Assembly: GCF_963678635.1 (NCBI RefSeq)
Contig: NC_087069.1
Span: 4,290,166-4,354,165 of the forward strand
From: Symsagittifera roscoffensis
Taxonomy: Eukaryota > Xenacoelomorpha > Acoela > Convolutidae
Direction: 5' to 3'
Length of the DNA: 64,000 nucleotides
Under the pieces are notes generated by a model that did no database searches, was not told where the DNA came from, and saw only the letters and a program-made list of their open reading frames with translations. Position numbers and translations under genes: made by a program. How positions within the stretch are numbered: the stretch's first letter is position 1; every line of letters begins with the position of its first letter. Shown piece after piece: positions 34,635-46,679 of the stretch.

Positions 34635-37320
34635 TTGCTAAAAAACCCAAGATTGATTGGCTGGTTGAGATGTCTTGAAACATGTCAATACAAGCAAAAT
34701 ATAAAAAGGCTACAAATTTTTTTATTTCTGGGAAGACTCACTACGACGTTTTATTTCAAAAGCCATATTTTGAGACTCGTAGAAGTGTTTTTGAGAGTTA
34801 AAACGACAAATGACCTCAAAAAAATAGTTAAATTCCTCTCGTTGGACGAAGAGCTGACATTGACTAGCGATGCTTGGTGGAACTGGCTCCTTAAATTGGC
34901 ATATAGTGCTCTGAGCTTCAAGGAAGTTATAGGCAGCCTAGCGCAACTACAGAAATGAAATTCACTTCTCATTAAGTTTACAAACATACCAGATGCAGAG
35001 CAGCTGAACTATAGATAAACCTAATTTGTCGAATATAATCGACTGTCAAAAAGTGGCCTGATATAAATTTGTGATATAATTTACTCAAAATCAAGATTTC
35101 GACTAAAAAATATGAAAATCATTTTACATTAAAACTAAAAAAAAATTGGAAACATGTAAGTAAGTAAATTTTTTCTCACAGACTAAATTTTTTGAGTTTA
35201 TGTTCTTTTTACCCCCTGGTAACGACTAAAACTACAGAGTCAATTTAAAACTATTGTAGATATGAAACTAAGCCGTCATAAAAAGCTCTGCCCTCCGACT
35301 GATTCATAACTGCATTGACCCGGCAAAACGTAATGCTAGTTTTGAAAACTGATATGTTAATCATACTGTTTGAAAGGTGAAATCAAAATAGACAAGGCTT
35401 CAAGCTGAACTAAACAATCGTTCCGTAGAAAACCGAACTTCTGCGTGGATCATTTTCGAGTGCTGGCATTTATGAAGCGTAGAAAACTGGTTTTACCAAC
35501 CAACCTCTCTGAGACGATGTTGAGTGACATCAGTTCTGACATCAACTTGTTGCCTCTGAACGAGCCAATATTCTAAATATTTTTTTTGGAACCGATACGA
35601 CTCTGACAACAGCTCTCTTGGGACAGTTTTTCACGTCCTCGATACTGTACGTTTTCAGAATTTTTAAAAGCAGCGCTGGTGCGGAAAACTTCTGATGTTT
35701 TTGATGAAGCTCAGCTGTCTCAGCAGTCTCTAGTCAACAAAAAAATCATGATTTGACAAGGAATGCTAGAGTCTACAGCAAAACTTTTATCAAAGATCGA
35801 TATACAATCAAAGAAGTCTTTGAGACTCCTTGGAAGAAGCCATATGTCAACCCAGTACATGACTGATGGGCTTTCAACGACATTGCCGTTAGTCAAACGA
35901 AACAATTCCCAGGAAGCAGAAGCTCCGAGCTCATCAAATTTCACAAAGCACACACAAACTCCAATTTCCAATTTCAGAACTTTAGAAAGCAAAAATGAAC
36001 CAATTGATCATAAAAGTTGTACTTGAACACATGCATAACCAGTCGTATAGCAGACAAAAAACAGTGTTTTACCATTTTGGGTGACTGTAATTTTCAATAG
36101 TTGCACCAACTGCAAGGAATACAAAATACAATGGCAATAATTGGACAAAGAATGCCCACTACACGACATCGATACAATTTCACGCAACTTCAACGAAGCT
36201 CTTTTTTGGAAAAACTTCTCAGACGGCTACCATTTTTCGAACTGGACGATAGCACAAAAATTGTCGAAACAAAATTCATCATGGGGTGTTCAAGTCGTGC
36301 CGTCTACCTAAAAGGCTGAAAAGTCGTCCAAATGCTCCGGAAAAATTGTCAAGGATGATTCTTGTCTTCCAACGGATAAGAAAAAAGAAATACAACAAAA
36401 ATTTAAAAAAAAAGAAGATTTTTTTGTCATATACACGGTCAAACAAGGATTTCGGACGGAATTTGTTGAGAACCCAGTACTCGAGATTGCCGATAAACAA
36501 AGGCTACACCTTTTAAGGAATCTCCGAGCTACCACCCAGTCCTATGACAGAGAACAAAGGAGCCGATGTCTTAGACTTTGCGCCGAATACAAAGTTCTTT
36601 TTTATAGCAAATTATTGGACGAAGTTTTTCCTCAAGCTGACCACAAAAAAAACAATCCATAACTGAAATGGAGCCCAATTTTGAAAATTGGACTTGTCAG
36701 CGCCTACCACTAAGCAAACCAGACTAGGATTTTTAAAAAGTGAAACAATCAATATCCTGTTTGTTTTTCAAAATGTGACACTCTTCCTGAAATTTCAAAA
36801 CCGCCAAAAGAATATGCTCGAAGGTACCAAAGATAAATCGTTTTCCAACAAGACCTGCTGCTCAATAGGTCAACGAGAAAAATATTCAACGATTTTATGC
36901 TTGCAGCCAACGGACAACAAAACACGAAACAAATTGTAACCCAAAACCCCTTAAAACTTTTTTTCTCTCTATCAATATCAACCTCTAAGAAACCAAACTA
37001 GATGATTGACTGGCTGAAAAGATTTGGAACACAAAGAAACCTCCGGAGTATCAAACAATTGCAACTAATTTTGGTTACCTGCTTACCTTCTCGGAAAACG
37101 GATTATGAAAGTTGCTACAAACAAGCTGCTGCTTAAAACTTTACGGATTCAGTATTTTGAATGCTTCGATAATTACGAAAATTTTTTTTAAGTAATGCAA
37201 ACAAAAACGTAGGTTAACAAACGTTTTTCAATTTTCTACCGGAAAACCAAGTGACATTGACCAGTTCTCTAAAAAAGACATCCATTTATCTAAATTCTGT
37301 AACATTACGAGGCCAAACTC
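34635..37320 (+). pseudogene. Long decayed ORF kept in one frame, function unknown
   Basis: Coding-like peptides at 34635-34956, 35403-36027, 36027-36662 and 36663-37320 all lie in the same frame (codons starting at positions divisible by 3), interrupted by stops but with no obvious frameshift. Stop density is well below chance for this base composition, except at about 34960-35400. Examples are SEFLKAALVRKTSDVFDEAQ, FNEALFWKNFSDGYHFSNW and SRCLRLCAEYKVLFYSKLLD. A W-L...IK(Q/R)LQ pattern occurs near both 34660 and 37010. I do not recognise the family; it may be a transposon protein or an old host gene. Confidence 0.4.
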
Positions 37321-37504
37321 TGCACTGGATATGAGCACAATTTTGTGTCTGTATGTTCCTGGATTCCAGAGACAAGCCCTAAAACATGTTAAAACTTTGT
37401 CGGAACGATCAAAGAGAAGAAAAGAACAAAAGAAGATTAAAGGCAGCAACTTTGTTGTAGAATCCGCTTACAATGCACAAAAAGCACAATTTGGCCTCGT
37501 AATG
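37303..37504. mobile_element. Short MITE with CATTACGAGGCCAAA ends, copy 2
   Basis: Left CATTACGAGGCCAAA (37303-37317) and right TTTGGCCTCGTAATG (37490-37504) are perfect 15-bp inverted repeats. The left side continues CTCTGCACTGGATA..GCACAATTTTGTGTCTG and GATTCCAGAGACAAG, matching the composite repeats at 7262 and 18176. These therefore contain the same element end. Confidence 0.7.
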
Positions 37505-38222
37505 AAATTAATCAGAAGAGAAGCGAAAACATTCCATCATAGAACAAAAAATAAGCAGCTGTGATTGGATGACCCAATTTGAATGATTTAACTTGGGCGT
37601 AAATCCCATCTGGAAACTGAAAATATGTAAAACAGATAAAATGAGGACGTTGAAAATGAGGATGTTGAATGAAACATTTGGTGATGTTGAAAGTTCAGAG
37701 CACTACGATTGCAAAATTAGATCACAACCAACAACTAACTTTCAACGTGGAACGGACTGAGAAAATGAAATGATCATCGAGAGTTTGAAACCAAAAGAAC
37801 ACCAAAGATAGCCTACACAGAAATTTTTTTTTGAAAAAGGAGGCAAAGTCTGATGACATGAATTGTTTTATCATTCAAGAAATAACTAAAGGATATAACT
37901 AAAAATAACTAAACAAATATACAAATGTTTCTGATTTGTTGCCGATGAGTTAAGATGATCTGATTCTGTTTTTAAAAGTTGTCAACCTTTTTTTTGTCTC
38001 AAAATCTCAACCACAAAATCTTCTCTCGATATTATTTATTAATATTCACAAAAATGTTGCTTTTGTATTGCCATACAAATTGCCAAAAAGTAAGATTTTT
38101 TATCTCAAATGATTTATCTTGGTTTATTTATAATCCTTCCAGTGTTAAAAACTATCGATGCAAACCAAATTCGAGGCAACCTATTCCTGGTATGAATTTC
38201 TCTCACTTTAATTCTCTCAAAA

Positions 38223-38344
38223 TGCGGTAAAATCATTTAATAATGCCATGATTTGTTGCAAACTAATTACTAATGTTTTCAAACTCTGTAAACAACTAAT
38301 AGACAATTTAAGACATAAGTAATCGGCGCCCTGCCTTAAATATG
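38223..38344 (+). repeat. BEL/Pao 5' LTR (122 bp)
   Basis: Starts TGCGGTAAAATCATTTAATAATG and aligns without length change to 44806-44927, at roughly four-fifths identity by eye. It ends TG where the 3' LTR ends CA, two transitions from the canonical end. It is unusually short for an LTR. Confidence 0.8.
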
Positions 38345-38360
38345 TGGCGACCACAATAAG
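38345..38360 (+). promoter_or_regulatory. BEL/Pao primer-binding site
   Basis: TGGCGACCACAATAAG begins exactly at the base after the LTR. TGGCGACC is a plausible complement of a tRNA 3' end, and its exact abutment supports the 122-bp LTR boundary. The tRNA is not assigned. Confidence 0.65.
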
Positions 38361-39175
38361 AGATTCGAAGTCAACAATTCAAAAGAGCGCTGAATCATCA
38401 GCTCTCAGCGACAATTCAGTCCCCCTCAACTTCCAAGCATCCTACCTCCAACAGGGCAAGGGCCAACATATGGGACAAGGAGCTTATTTCTCTCTCCAAC
38501 AGGGCAGAAGCCTACATACATTTCGAAAGGGTTCGAACTCCCCGGCATGTCAACATCAACATCTCAACTCCAAAACACTCAGGCCAGATCGAAATTTTAA
38601 TCTAGTTCTATAGCCCATGATGACTAAGAACTTGTACTGCAAACCCATGCCATTAAATAACAGAAAAACAACTTCCTTTATAGTATTTTCCTTCATGAAA
38701 AAAAAATAGTATTTTTTTTAAAATAGAAAGTGCTTATTTTGGCGATTTTTGAATATAGTCAGATTGTTATTCAAAAACTCAAACCCCAGAAAATGTTCGA
38801 GATTCTTGTACAACTTTGTAAAATTGTGAACCCTTGGGGTACAAAGGTAGCACTTAATGACAAAAACAAGTTTTCTATAGAAACATGATAGCCAAAACTC
38901 AATAGCCAAAGCTTTTAACCCAAACTTCAAGGTTTAAACTTTCAAAGGCCCAATTATTTCTGTTGAGTTCCTGCAAAAAAAATCCGAAAAACATTTAACC
39001 GCATGTTCTTTAACCATTATTCAAAGCACTCATTTTCTATACATAACCGACAGCTTAACCCTATTGATGGTTGGCCTAAACAAAAAAAGTAAACGTATTT
39101 TATAGAAAAACTCTTGACAAAGCTCACAAAGTTTCATTAACGGAAGTAGTTAGCGATCACTGCTATTAACCCACC

Positions 39176-40950
39176 TTGTCTACTGAACAACTACTTTTCA
39201 AACTACCTCATTCACTGACTCCAACGAAGTCAACATTACAAAAACTTCTTAATCAAGGGAGACTCCGCTACAGTACTTTCGAGGAACTTAAGTATGAGGT
39301 AACAAGACAAATAGCCAACCTAAACAAACTCGACTCGAGTACGTTAAACTTATTTTCGGAGAGGTAACCACTCGTTTGGATTTTCTCGATAAACTCTCAG
39401 AGGATTTGACCGAGACTTGGCCCCGACGATTTGGCTGCGTTTTTCTTTCAAGAGCACAAGATTGCCTCGACACTGCTTCACAGCTGCGACCTACTAATCC
39501 ATGTTAGAAACTATGAAAAGGTCTTAAGAAAAAATAATTCAATTTCCACAAGGTCAAAAAGCCCCTTCAGAATGCAAAGCCAGTGTACCAGTAAGAAGAT
39601 CAAATTCAACTGAAACTTGACCAAAGTCGTCATCAGTATTTCTACCGCCTTTTCAAGTTACACGTCCGCCTACGTTTTGAGTGCATTCGACCTAGTCGCT
39701 CTTCAACGCTACAGTTCAACACATCTACCGAGAACCATTACCATTAGAGCTATAGATCAGACAATCATTTTTGTCACCGCTGCCTCTGCAACTGATTTCA
39801 GATCAGTCTCACCTTCTGCAAACCTGGGTACTTTCAATTTCCGCGCTCCTCTATGATACAACTTCTCGTCTCGACCAGTTTCCAACAAAAACCCCATAGG
39901 GAACGACAACTCAACACACGGAGCCCATATATAATCTGGCAATAACCACTATCGTCGGCTAACGAATTCAATTGCGATTAGTCCTGTTATTTCATCTGAA
40001 ACTTTTGTTGCCAACTACTTCAAAGACCACCATAAGACTAAGTCGTAACCACACGATCAACCACGAAACAATCTTTTCGGCATAATACAAAGACACATCA
40101 GCAAGCACGTTACTAAACATCCGGCTACTAGCATCAACTACAATTTGAAAGAATGCCAGTTTCACGATATAATTCTAGAGATGTTTGGTGGCAACCCACT
40201 GGAGTGTAACAACTGCTTCGAACTCTTTCAGACTGCAATAGGCAACATTCCACGTCTAAGCCCGGTTGAGAAAATTTCTATTTGTTTGCAGTCATTATGC
40301 ACTGCCAATGCCAAATCTTTATTAGAGAGCTACATAACTAATTCATCTGAGTACGAAGAGACAATGCTTGAGTTAGTGCGTAGATACGGTAACCCAAAAC
40401 GTGTGGTGTCAGCGTTCATCAAGGAACTCAAAAGAAAATGACAAATTGCTACTAAGCAGTCGACAGGGCATTATCGGATCCGCTGCTTTCCTACGGAAAC
40501 TACTTCACAACTTCGAATTCAACGGCTACACCGCTGATCTGAATTCTAGTAACCAAACCGCTCAAAACTCCCAGTAAATCTACCAAAAAGTGGGAAGAAC
40601 ATTGCGTGCTGCACGACCTAAATTCCGCTAAACTCAAAGACTTGACGTAGTACCTGAATAACTGCTCGCGAGCATGCGAGAACATGGACATAGAACCTTC
40701 AACTTCGAACGAAGCGCGACGAAATTACCAACCATTGAAGCAACAACAATCCGACAGCCGACCCAACCAATCTACTTCTTTGTCCAGGCAAGGGGTAAAA
40801 CTACGAATGATCTTCAGTTATATCGACAAGATCAACAACTTTAGGATGTCTAATAGATAACCAAGCCCACTATTTTGGAGATTGTCCAGACTTTTAAAAG
40901 CGTCTCGTAGATCAACGATCAGAACTGGCGAAAAGACATAGTTAGTAAAA
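39176..40950 (+). pseudogene. BEL/Pao gag remnant
   Basis: The best stretch (40145-40441) holds FHDIILEMFGGNPLECNNCF, then FELFQTAIGN...LSPVEKISICLQSLCTANAKSLL and LVRRYGNPKRVV. This is the pattern of the BEL/Pao gag domain (Pfam DUF1759), which normally reads FGG(N/D)P.EW..F. The usual Trp after the Glu is Cys here. Upstream, 39176-39367 (STFEELKYEVTRQIANLNKL) looks like the coiled N-terminal part. Near 40850 the frame gives QAHYFGDCPDF, a half-decayed zinc-knuckle region. Stops separate all parts. Confidence 0.75.
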
Positions 40951-41299
40951 GCAAATCGTTCAAGCGATGTTTCATCAACAACTGCGGAGTGAAACACCAA
41001 TGAACTCTACATCGACAAACCAAGGATACAATCAAAAAAAGAGTAACATCAGAAATCTGTTTGAATCAATGCTGCTACACTTTTAAAATGGCCTCAAACT
41101 AGATTGCTACGTCATACTCGACAACTGCAGCAGCTGCTCGTACATCCCCAACAAAACAACCCTATTGCTTCAGTGTAAACCAAGCCAAAAACTACAGCTT
41201 TGCTTACAAATTAATTTTAGTCTCCCTCTCTGATCCGGCTAAGTACCTGACTACATAGCGCTACTTATCTTACTTTCACTCTACAGTCAATCTACTCAG

Positions 41300-43350
41300 T
41301 TGAAGCTCTGCTGAGTTTTGACGCCATCGATGCAACGAACCATAACAGAACGTGCTCACTCTACAACCACCTTCGAAATGTCAATTTTACTGGTCTAGAC
41401 GACAACACGGTACAAGAAAAGCATGGCGTAGATGTTTTCGGGAATATTGTGGAGCGCGGTATCAGGTAAGGTCCTCCAAACACTCCTACGAATTCAAAAA
41501 ACTGCCAGGTTGGACGATCACTGGCCCACTTAACCAGAAATCTAATAGTTGCGGATAAAATTCACATTCGATTAACCTCCTTTACTTAAACGTCCAAGAA
41601 AAGGCTACTCTCACTGCAAAACAGGAAAAATTACCCAAGGTGGGAGGATCAGACATTCACGAAGATAATAAGGCTATTTTCTCTGATAAAAGCGAACGAC
41701 AACCAAGACTTATGGAGCAAAGAATTTAGCACAACGGAGTTCGCTACAAAAAAATTCACTTTGGAAAAGCGAAGTAAAAATACTGAACAACTATCTTGTA
41801 GCTAAAGCTCAACGGCAATTACTACAAAAACGGCTCAAAAAATCACCCGGGCACCATGCAAATTTATGAGAAATTGCTCACTTCTGACCTGGAATATAAT
41901 TATACCGAGTCTTTTTTTCAGTACCCACAGCCGGAGTTTATCTGGTAACTCCCACATCACCCTGTGAGTAAGTCAAACGAGCCTGAGTGGTACGCAGAGC
42001 GGCCCGGCCAACGCTGTCTCAACGTACAAAGTCGTCTCGTTGAACTCTTGTCCTGAAACTGGACCCGATTTCTTGAACAACACGTTTGGCCCTCTATTGA
42101 AATTTTGATAAAGTTCTGTAGCTGTGTCGGGGGATATTGAAGGCATGTTTATGCAAACAGATTTTGAAGATAAATATCAAATGCTTTTCGCTTCCTTCGG
42201 CCAACCAAAAATGGTATCAAGCAGTATCATTACCCGCGACTTATCTTTGATGGAAAATGCTCACCATCCATTTCAATCTTTGCGCTTCATCAAACAGCTG
42301 CCTATTACTGCGTAAATAAGCCCAATATTAATCAACCGCTTCATAAAACTTTACATTGACGACTTTGTCCGCTCGTTCAGCACGACAAACGAGGCTAAAG
42401 GCTCTACTACTCAACTAAAATCCTCCCTGAATGGGCGAGACTCAACCTAACTAAACTCAAATCTGGCATTCATGGCGTCATGACTCATTGTTAAAGGCAA
42501 AAGTTTTGCTAATGCTATGATACGATAAGATGATGCGATTTTCGTGCAACCAAGGTAACTATTACTATAACGTCTACACTCCGAGTGCTCCTATCTACAG
42601 TAGCAAGGGTTTCGACCCTCTAGATACCCTAGCGCCATTTGTAATAAACTTAAAATTCTTCTACAAGACCTGTGGAAGTCAGGTTTTTCCTGGAACGAAC
42701 CTGCGCACAGTGACTTTTTTCCGAAAATTGACAAATGGGTCGACCAGGGCAAACAAGCCCCCCTGTGAGGCTGCCACGCTCACTTGAACCCCACCTATTA
42801 CCTAGTGATAAACAGCTTCATGTTTGCTGCGACGCGTCGCAAAGACGCAATGTTTACGTGTATCCACTTCCGAACTGCAAGCAGCTCTGGCATACACGCT
42901 ACTTTCTTGATTGATAGAACAAAGTTAGCACCACTCAATCAAAAGAGCAATCCGAAACTGGAATTGCGATGGGCGCACGCCTGCGCAAGTTCACTACTGA
43001 TAAAATGCGAATGAAGCCCCACTTCACTCATTTTTTGACAGAAAGCACAACTGTTTTTCCTGGATTGCATCGCCCGGTAAACTGAAAACTTACTGCTCTA
43101 ACAGAGTTGATGAAATACTTACATAATGTAAAGCCAAACAATAGAAACACCTTCCTAAGAAACTCAACCCAGCAGACATCTTTACAAGAGTAATTGTTTT
43201 TAAGGACGTACCAAAGCTCTTGTTTGATGCACCCCCATTTCTACTAAACCATGAGCCTACTTGCGGGATCAATGAAATAATCGGGCAAAGTAGTGCTACA
43301 ACAGTAAGCCCCGCAATTACACCACTAATCATTTCTTCCCGATTTTGAAA
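41300..43350 (+). pseudogene. BEL/Pao protease-RT-RNase H remnant
   Basis: Around 42020-42160 the frame reads SLNSCPETGPDFLNNTFGPLL and then SGDIEGMFMQ, RT motif A of BEL elements with its catalytic Asp. The second catalytic motif is YIDD at 42352-42363 followed by FVRS. A possible protease segment near 41380-41560 (NVNFTGLDDNTVQEKHGVDV) precedes it but no D-T/S-G is certain. RNase H is expected at 42550-43350, but I cannot find its motifs. Many stops and shifts; non-functional. Confidence 0.7.
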
Positions 43351-43539
43351 CTGGTATCGATTAGTTCAGGTCACCGCTCGGGTTAATGTTTTTGTCGATA
43401 AATTGAAGGGAGAAGGGAAAAGTTCAGCTACTAAAAAACTCCAAGCTCCTCCTATATCAGCAACCCCAGCGAAAGATTTTTGTTAATACCTCTTATCAAC
43501 TGCGAACCGAGTAGCAAGTTGGCAAGTACAAGATAAACT

Positions 43540-44260
43540 ACAGCTGTTTTCTCCTTTTCTAGACAACTGTATTGTTCGCGCGCGAGGATGACTACAAATT
43601 TCTCGCTTATTGGACGCCAAAAGCATCCATTAATCCTGATTGTAATGGAACCAATTGCGCGCATGATGAACGATAGGACTCATTGCCGCTATAAGCATAA
43701 CGACACTGAATACGTACGCAACCAGCTGCAACAAAGCTTTGTCATCACTGGGCTCCGAAAAGCCCTCAGAGAGATAAGACATAATTGCTATCTCTGCAAA
43801 GACTACCAGGCAGATGGGTACATCATTTCTAAGCCGACTTGCTGCCAACTCCTTTCGCCGGTCCATCTGTTGATCCATTTCCGCTCAAAAAAACACGGAT
43901 TGATTACATAGGGCCACTCTACATCGCAACAAAGGGTACAACAGAAAAAGCTATAATTTTTTCTTCGCATGCCTCCCGACACACGCAGCTCACCTGAGAT
44001 TGATAGGAAAACTTACTAGGAACAACTGCATAACGGAAGTTAGCCGCTTACTTGCTAGGAGAGGCACTCCTAATCTTTTAATCTCTGACAACGCCACTTA
44101 CTTCGTAAGCGCTCGTAAGCAACTACGCTCAGAATCAATTAACTTCAACGAAATCACCCTAACTGAAACGCTACAACTCCACACTGTTGAATGGCGCCTA
44201 AACCCTCCGTCAGCACCCCCCTCATTTCAAGAGATCTATTTGCTACTATCGTAGTCAAGC
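43540..44260 (+). pseudogene. BEL/Pao integrase remnant
   Basis: Zinc-binding part at 43588-43911: HCRYKHNDTEYVRNQLQQSF ... HNCYLCKDYQA, keeping the CxxC. The catalytic core then gives DYIGPLY (near 43902, first Asp), GTPNLLISDNATYF (second Asp, 44075-44110) and WRLNPPSAPPSFQEIY (third acidic residue). The last motif normally reads P.AP..GG..E in BEL integrases. The core is broken into frames between 43911 and 44000. Integrase would insert the cDNA into the host genome. Confidence 0.8.
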
Positions 44261-44805
44261 TGAGGCAACAGTAAACTCGCATCCGCTAACGCAAGTCAGT
44301 AGTGACCTTAACGACGACCTTTCCTTGACAACCAAACACTTCCTAATGGGTCTTTCATTCGTCTACGCTTCGACAGCAGCCTTCTAAGAAGCATCTACCA
44401 GTAAGCTGTCCAACAATTCCTGAAAGCGAGCAAAAGACAGACTGGACAGCTTCTGGAGGCGTCTACTCAAAGTGTACGCTCCGAATCTCATCAAAAGGAC
44501 TAAATGGACGCAGCCCAAGGAACGACTCAAAAGAGACGACCTCCTGTAGATACTTGAAGACTTTACAACACGAGGCATCTATCCACTGGTTTGAGTGCTA
44601 ACAGTTTTTACCGGCTCGGATGTCATCGCGCGCGTGTGTGAACTGAAAAGAGCTCAACGTACTTTAACGAGGCAAGCGGTGAAACTTTCCCTCAAAAAAG
44701 GAGATTTAAGACCAGTTTAATTGTACTACAATAAAAAAACTGGGCTCATTCCCTTCCCGTTCGGTATCGAATCAGACCTCCCTTCCACTGAAGAAATTCA
44801 TGATT

Positions 44806-44927
44806 TGCGGTAAAATCTTTTAATAATGTCATGATTTGCTGCGAACTAATCGGTAATGTTTTTGACATCTATGAACAGCTAGGGGACAATTTAAAACAAA
44901 AATAATCAGAACCTTGTCGAAAAAACA
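44806..44927 (+). repeat. BEL/Pao 3' LTR (122 bp)
   Basis: TGCGGTAAAATCTTTTAATAATG...GAAAAAACA; partner of 38223-38344. Most differences between the two look like transitions and A/T changes, consistent with an old insertion. Confidence 0.8.
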
Positions 44928-45196
44928 AATTGTCTCTCTTTTTGATGTCAATACATTTCTTCATGATACCTCTTTGGCTCCGGAAGGAACCAAATCAGTT
45001 AGCTTTGTTAGAGATTCAAGTCCCATATTTATTTTTTCATTCTGAATTTTTCACTCAAAATTTATTAATTCGTAAAATTTTCTTTTTTTGCGGCTCTCAT
45101 CTAAATAATCAAATTACATCAAGTTTTCCAGCTTTGTAAGCTCATGAAAGTTTTTGAAAGCAACTTTGTTACTTCTTTTTTTTGTTGTGTTTTCAG

Positions 45197-45397
45197 GTAC
45201 CAGTTTTGCTCTCCGTGCTTGTTATCAATATGTACTGCGTTGTTGTTATCTTGAATGACGAAAAACTTCGAAACCTTGACTTTTTTCTGGTGGCCTTTCA
45301 ATCATTTTCTGATCTCTTCTTTTCTGGAATACTCGGTACAATATTTTTTATTTATGATAACTACCTCCACATTGGCATATTTTGCCGCTTTTTCATG
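45197..45397 (+). CDS. GPCR exon 3: TM1, TM2 and start of TM3 (3' end not resolved)
   Basis: A TGTGTTTTCAG acceptor precedes VPVLLSVLVINMYCVVVILN. That gives TM1 with the conserved Asn, an LRNLD loop, then TM2 FLVAFQSFSDLFFSG with the family-1 Asp. TM2 is followed by an extracellular loop and a Cys (IFCRFF) where TM3 should start. This topology fits a rhodopsin-like nematode neuropeptide- or chemoreceptor-type GPCR in the plasma membrane. The frame stays open to a TAA at 45473-45475 in an A-rich tail (FTKKNIKKN). A donor is not clear; weak candidates lie near 45399-45407. TM4-TM7 are not found in the window, so this may be a truncated pseudogene or continue past 64000. Confidence 0.6.
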
Positions 45398-45769
45398 AGT
45401 CTGGGGGTTGAAAACTGGTTTAGATTATTGATGTTTCGATACTCATTTACAAAAAAAAATATTAAAAAAAACTAAATAAAAAAACATAGGAAAACAGGAA
45501 AAAGTTTACAACAAATTTGCCAATTCTACAAGCTCAAGTTGTAGAAATACGAGAGGGGTGGGAAACCGGAAAAAAGAACTTCGAGATTTCTGGAAGAGCG
45601 ATTTTGCTGAAAAAAAACAGCCAAGACACAAAACTGGATAAAGTAGGCTCGTTTCACAATTAAGCATAGTGATATTTTCAGACTGAGTGTGGAAATTTAA
45701 CATAGTTTCTGTTGCACGGGAATTTAGCTTATACCAGTTTTTAGCATAAATGTACGAAGTTTTGTCAAA

Positions 45770-46560
45770 TGGTCAAGATTAGTGTATGTTCTCCAGCCAT
45801 GGCATCACAGGTCGAGGTCTCAGACTCATGTCCAGCCTTTCGCGACCAAAAACTGAGCCAAGATTTTTGGCGACCAATATGGAGACGGCGCCATCAAGAA
45901 AAAAACGAAAGTGGAGACGGCGAAATTCAGAAAAAGGTGCGAGCCAAAATTGCCATTTCCAAATTTTCGCGACTGAAGTTGAAACTGCAAAACTCTTGCG
46001 ATCAGGGTGGAAACGGCGCAACCAATGAAAATTTCTCGCGGATTTCGCTACTAAATGGAGACAGTGCGACTTTCGCGACCAAAGTGGAAACATCGCGAGT
46101 CAGGAAACGGGGAGCGACTCAAAATTGGCGCGGCTCAACGGCTTGCATCCAGATTTGAACCCAAATTGTCTAGTCAATCCGATAGTTTGAGTCTGGAAAG
46201 TCTGTACATGAAGTCAAGCCGTGGTTCACGCCGCATCCGGATTCAGACCCAAATTGCATACTCACACCGAGAGTTTGAGCTTCTAAAGTCTGGACACGAG
46301 TCACGCTGCGGGTTGCAATAGTCTAGGCAAACTAAAGTTTGATCGCAAAAGTCAGGACATACTCAGTATGGTCGCAAAAATCTAAGCATAAAGTTGCGAA
46401 AATCACATATTTCCTGCCTTTCGCGACTTTATGTTCAGATTTTTGCGACAAATTGTTGCTAGGTCCAGACTTTCGCGATCCAGTTCCAGGTCCAGACTTT
46501 CGCGACCCAGGTCCAGACAATCGAGATTCAAATTCTTGGGACCTCGACCGGGGACAGATA
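45770..46560. repeat. Degenerate GCGACCAAA/GGTCCAGACTTTCGCGA repeats
   Basis: Blocks of the type (T)TTCGCGACCAAAA.TGGA(G)AC recur at about 45838-46110. TCCAGACTTTCGCGA(T/C)CCAG recurs at about 46463-46520, and TTCAGACCCAAATTG-like words near 46240. The regularity keeps several frames open on both strands, giving Arg/Lys- or Ser/Gly/Pro-rich translations. These are artefacts of the repeat, not genes. Confidence 0.55.
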
Positions 46561-46679
46561 TTGTGTGAACACAGCTTTTTTTTACGGTTGCTTCAAATTT
46601 GCTATAGATTGACCCTATTTGGTTTAGAAAATGGCACCACAAAAAGTAAAATCCAAACACGAAAAGATAGTTGATTCAC

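Larger units (their letters stand above)
38223..44927 (+). mobile_element. BEL/Pao-type LTR retrotransposon, decayed
   Basis: 6.7 kb bounded by two 122-bp LTRs, with a primer site at 38345 and, in order, BEL-type gag, RT and integrase remnants. All frames carry many stops and shifts. No target-site duplication is visible (CAAAA left, AATTG right). The order PR-RT-RH-IN after a separate-looking gag, and the SGDIEGMFMQ and SDNATYF signatures, are BEL/Pao rather than Ty3/gypsy. It lies in putative intron 2, on the same strand as the gene. Confidence 0.85.

Noticed and set aside
45769-46321. Arg/Lys-rich open frames up to 129 codons on both strands
   Set aside because: Explained by degenerate GCGACCAAA-type repeats; no domain or splice context.
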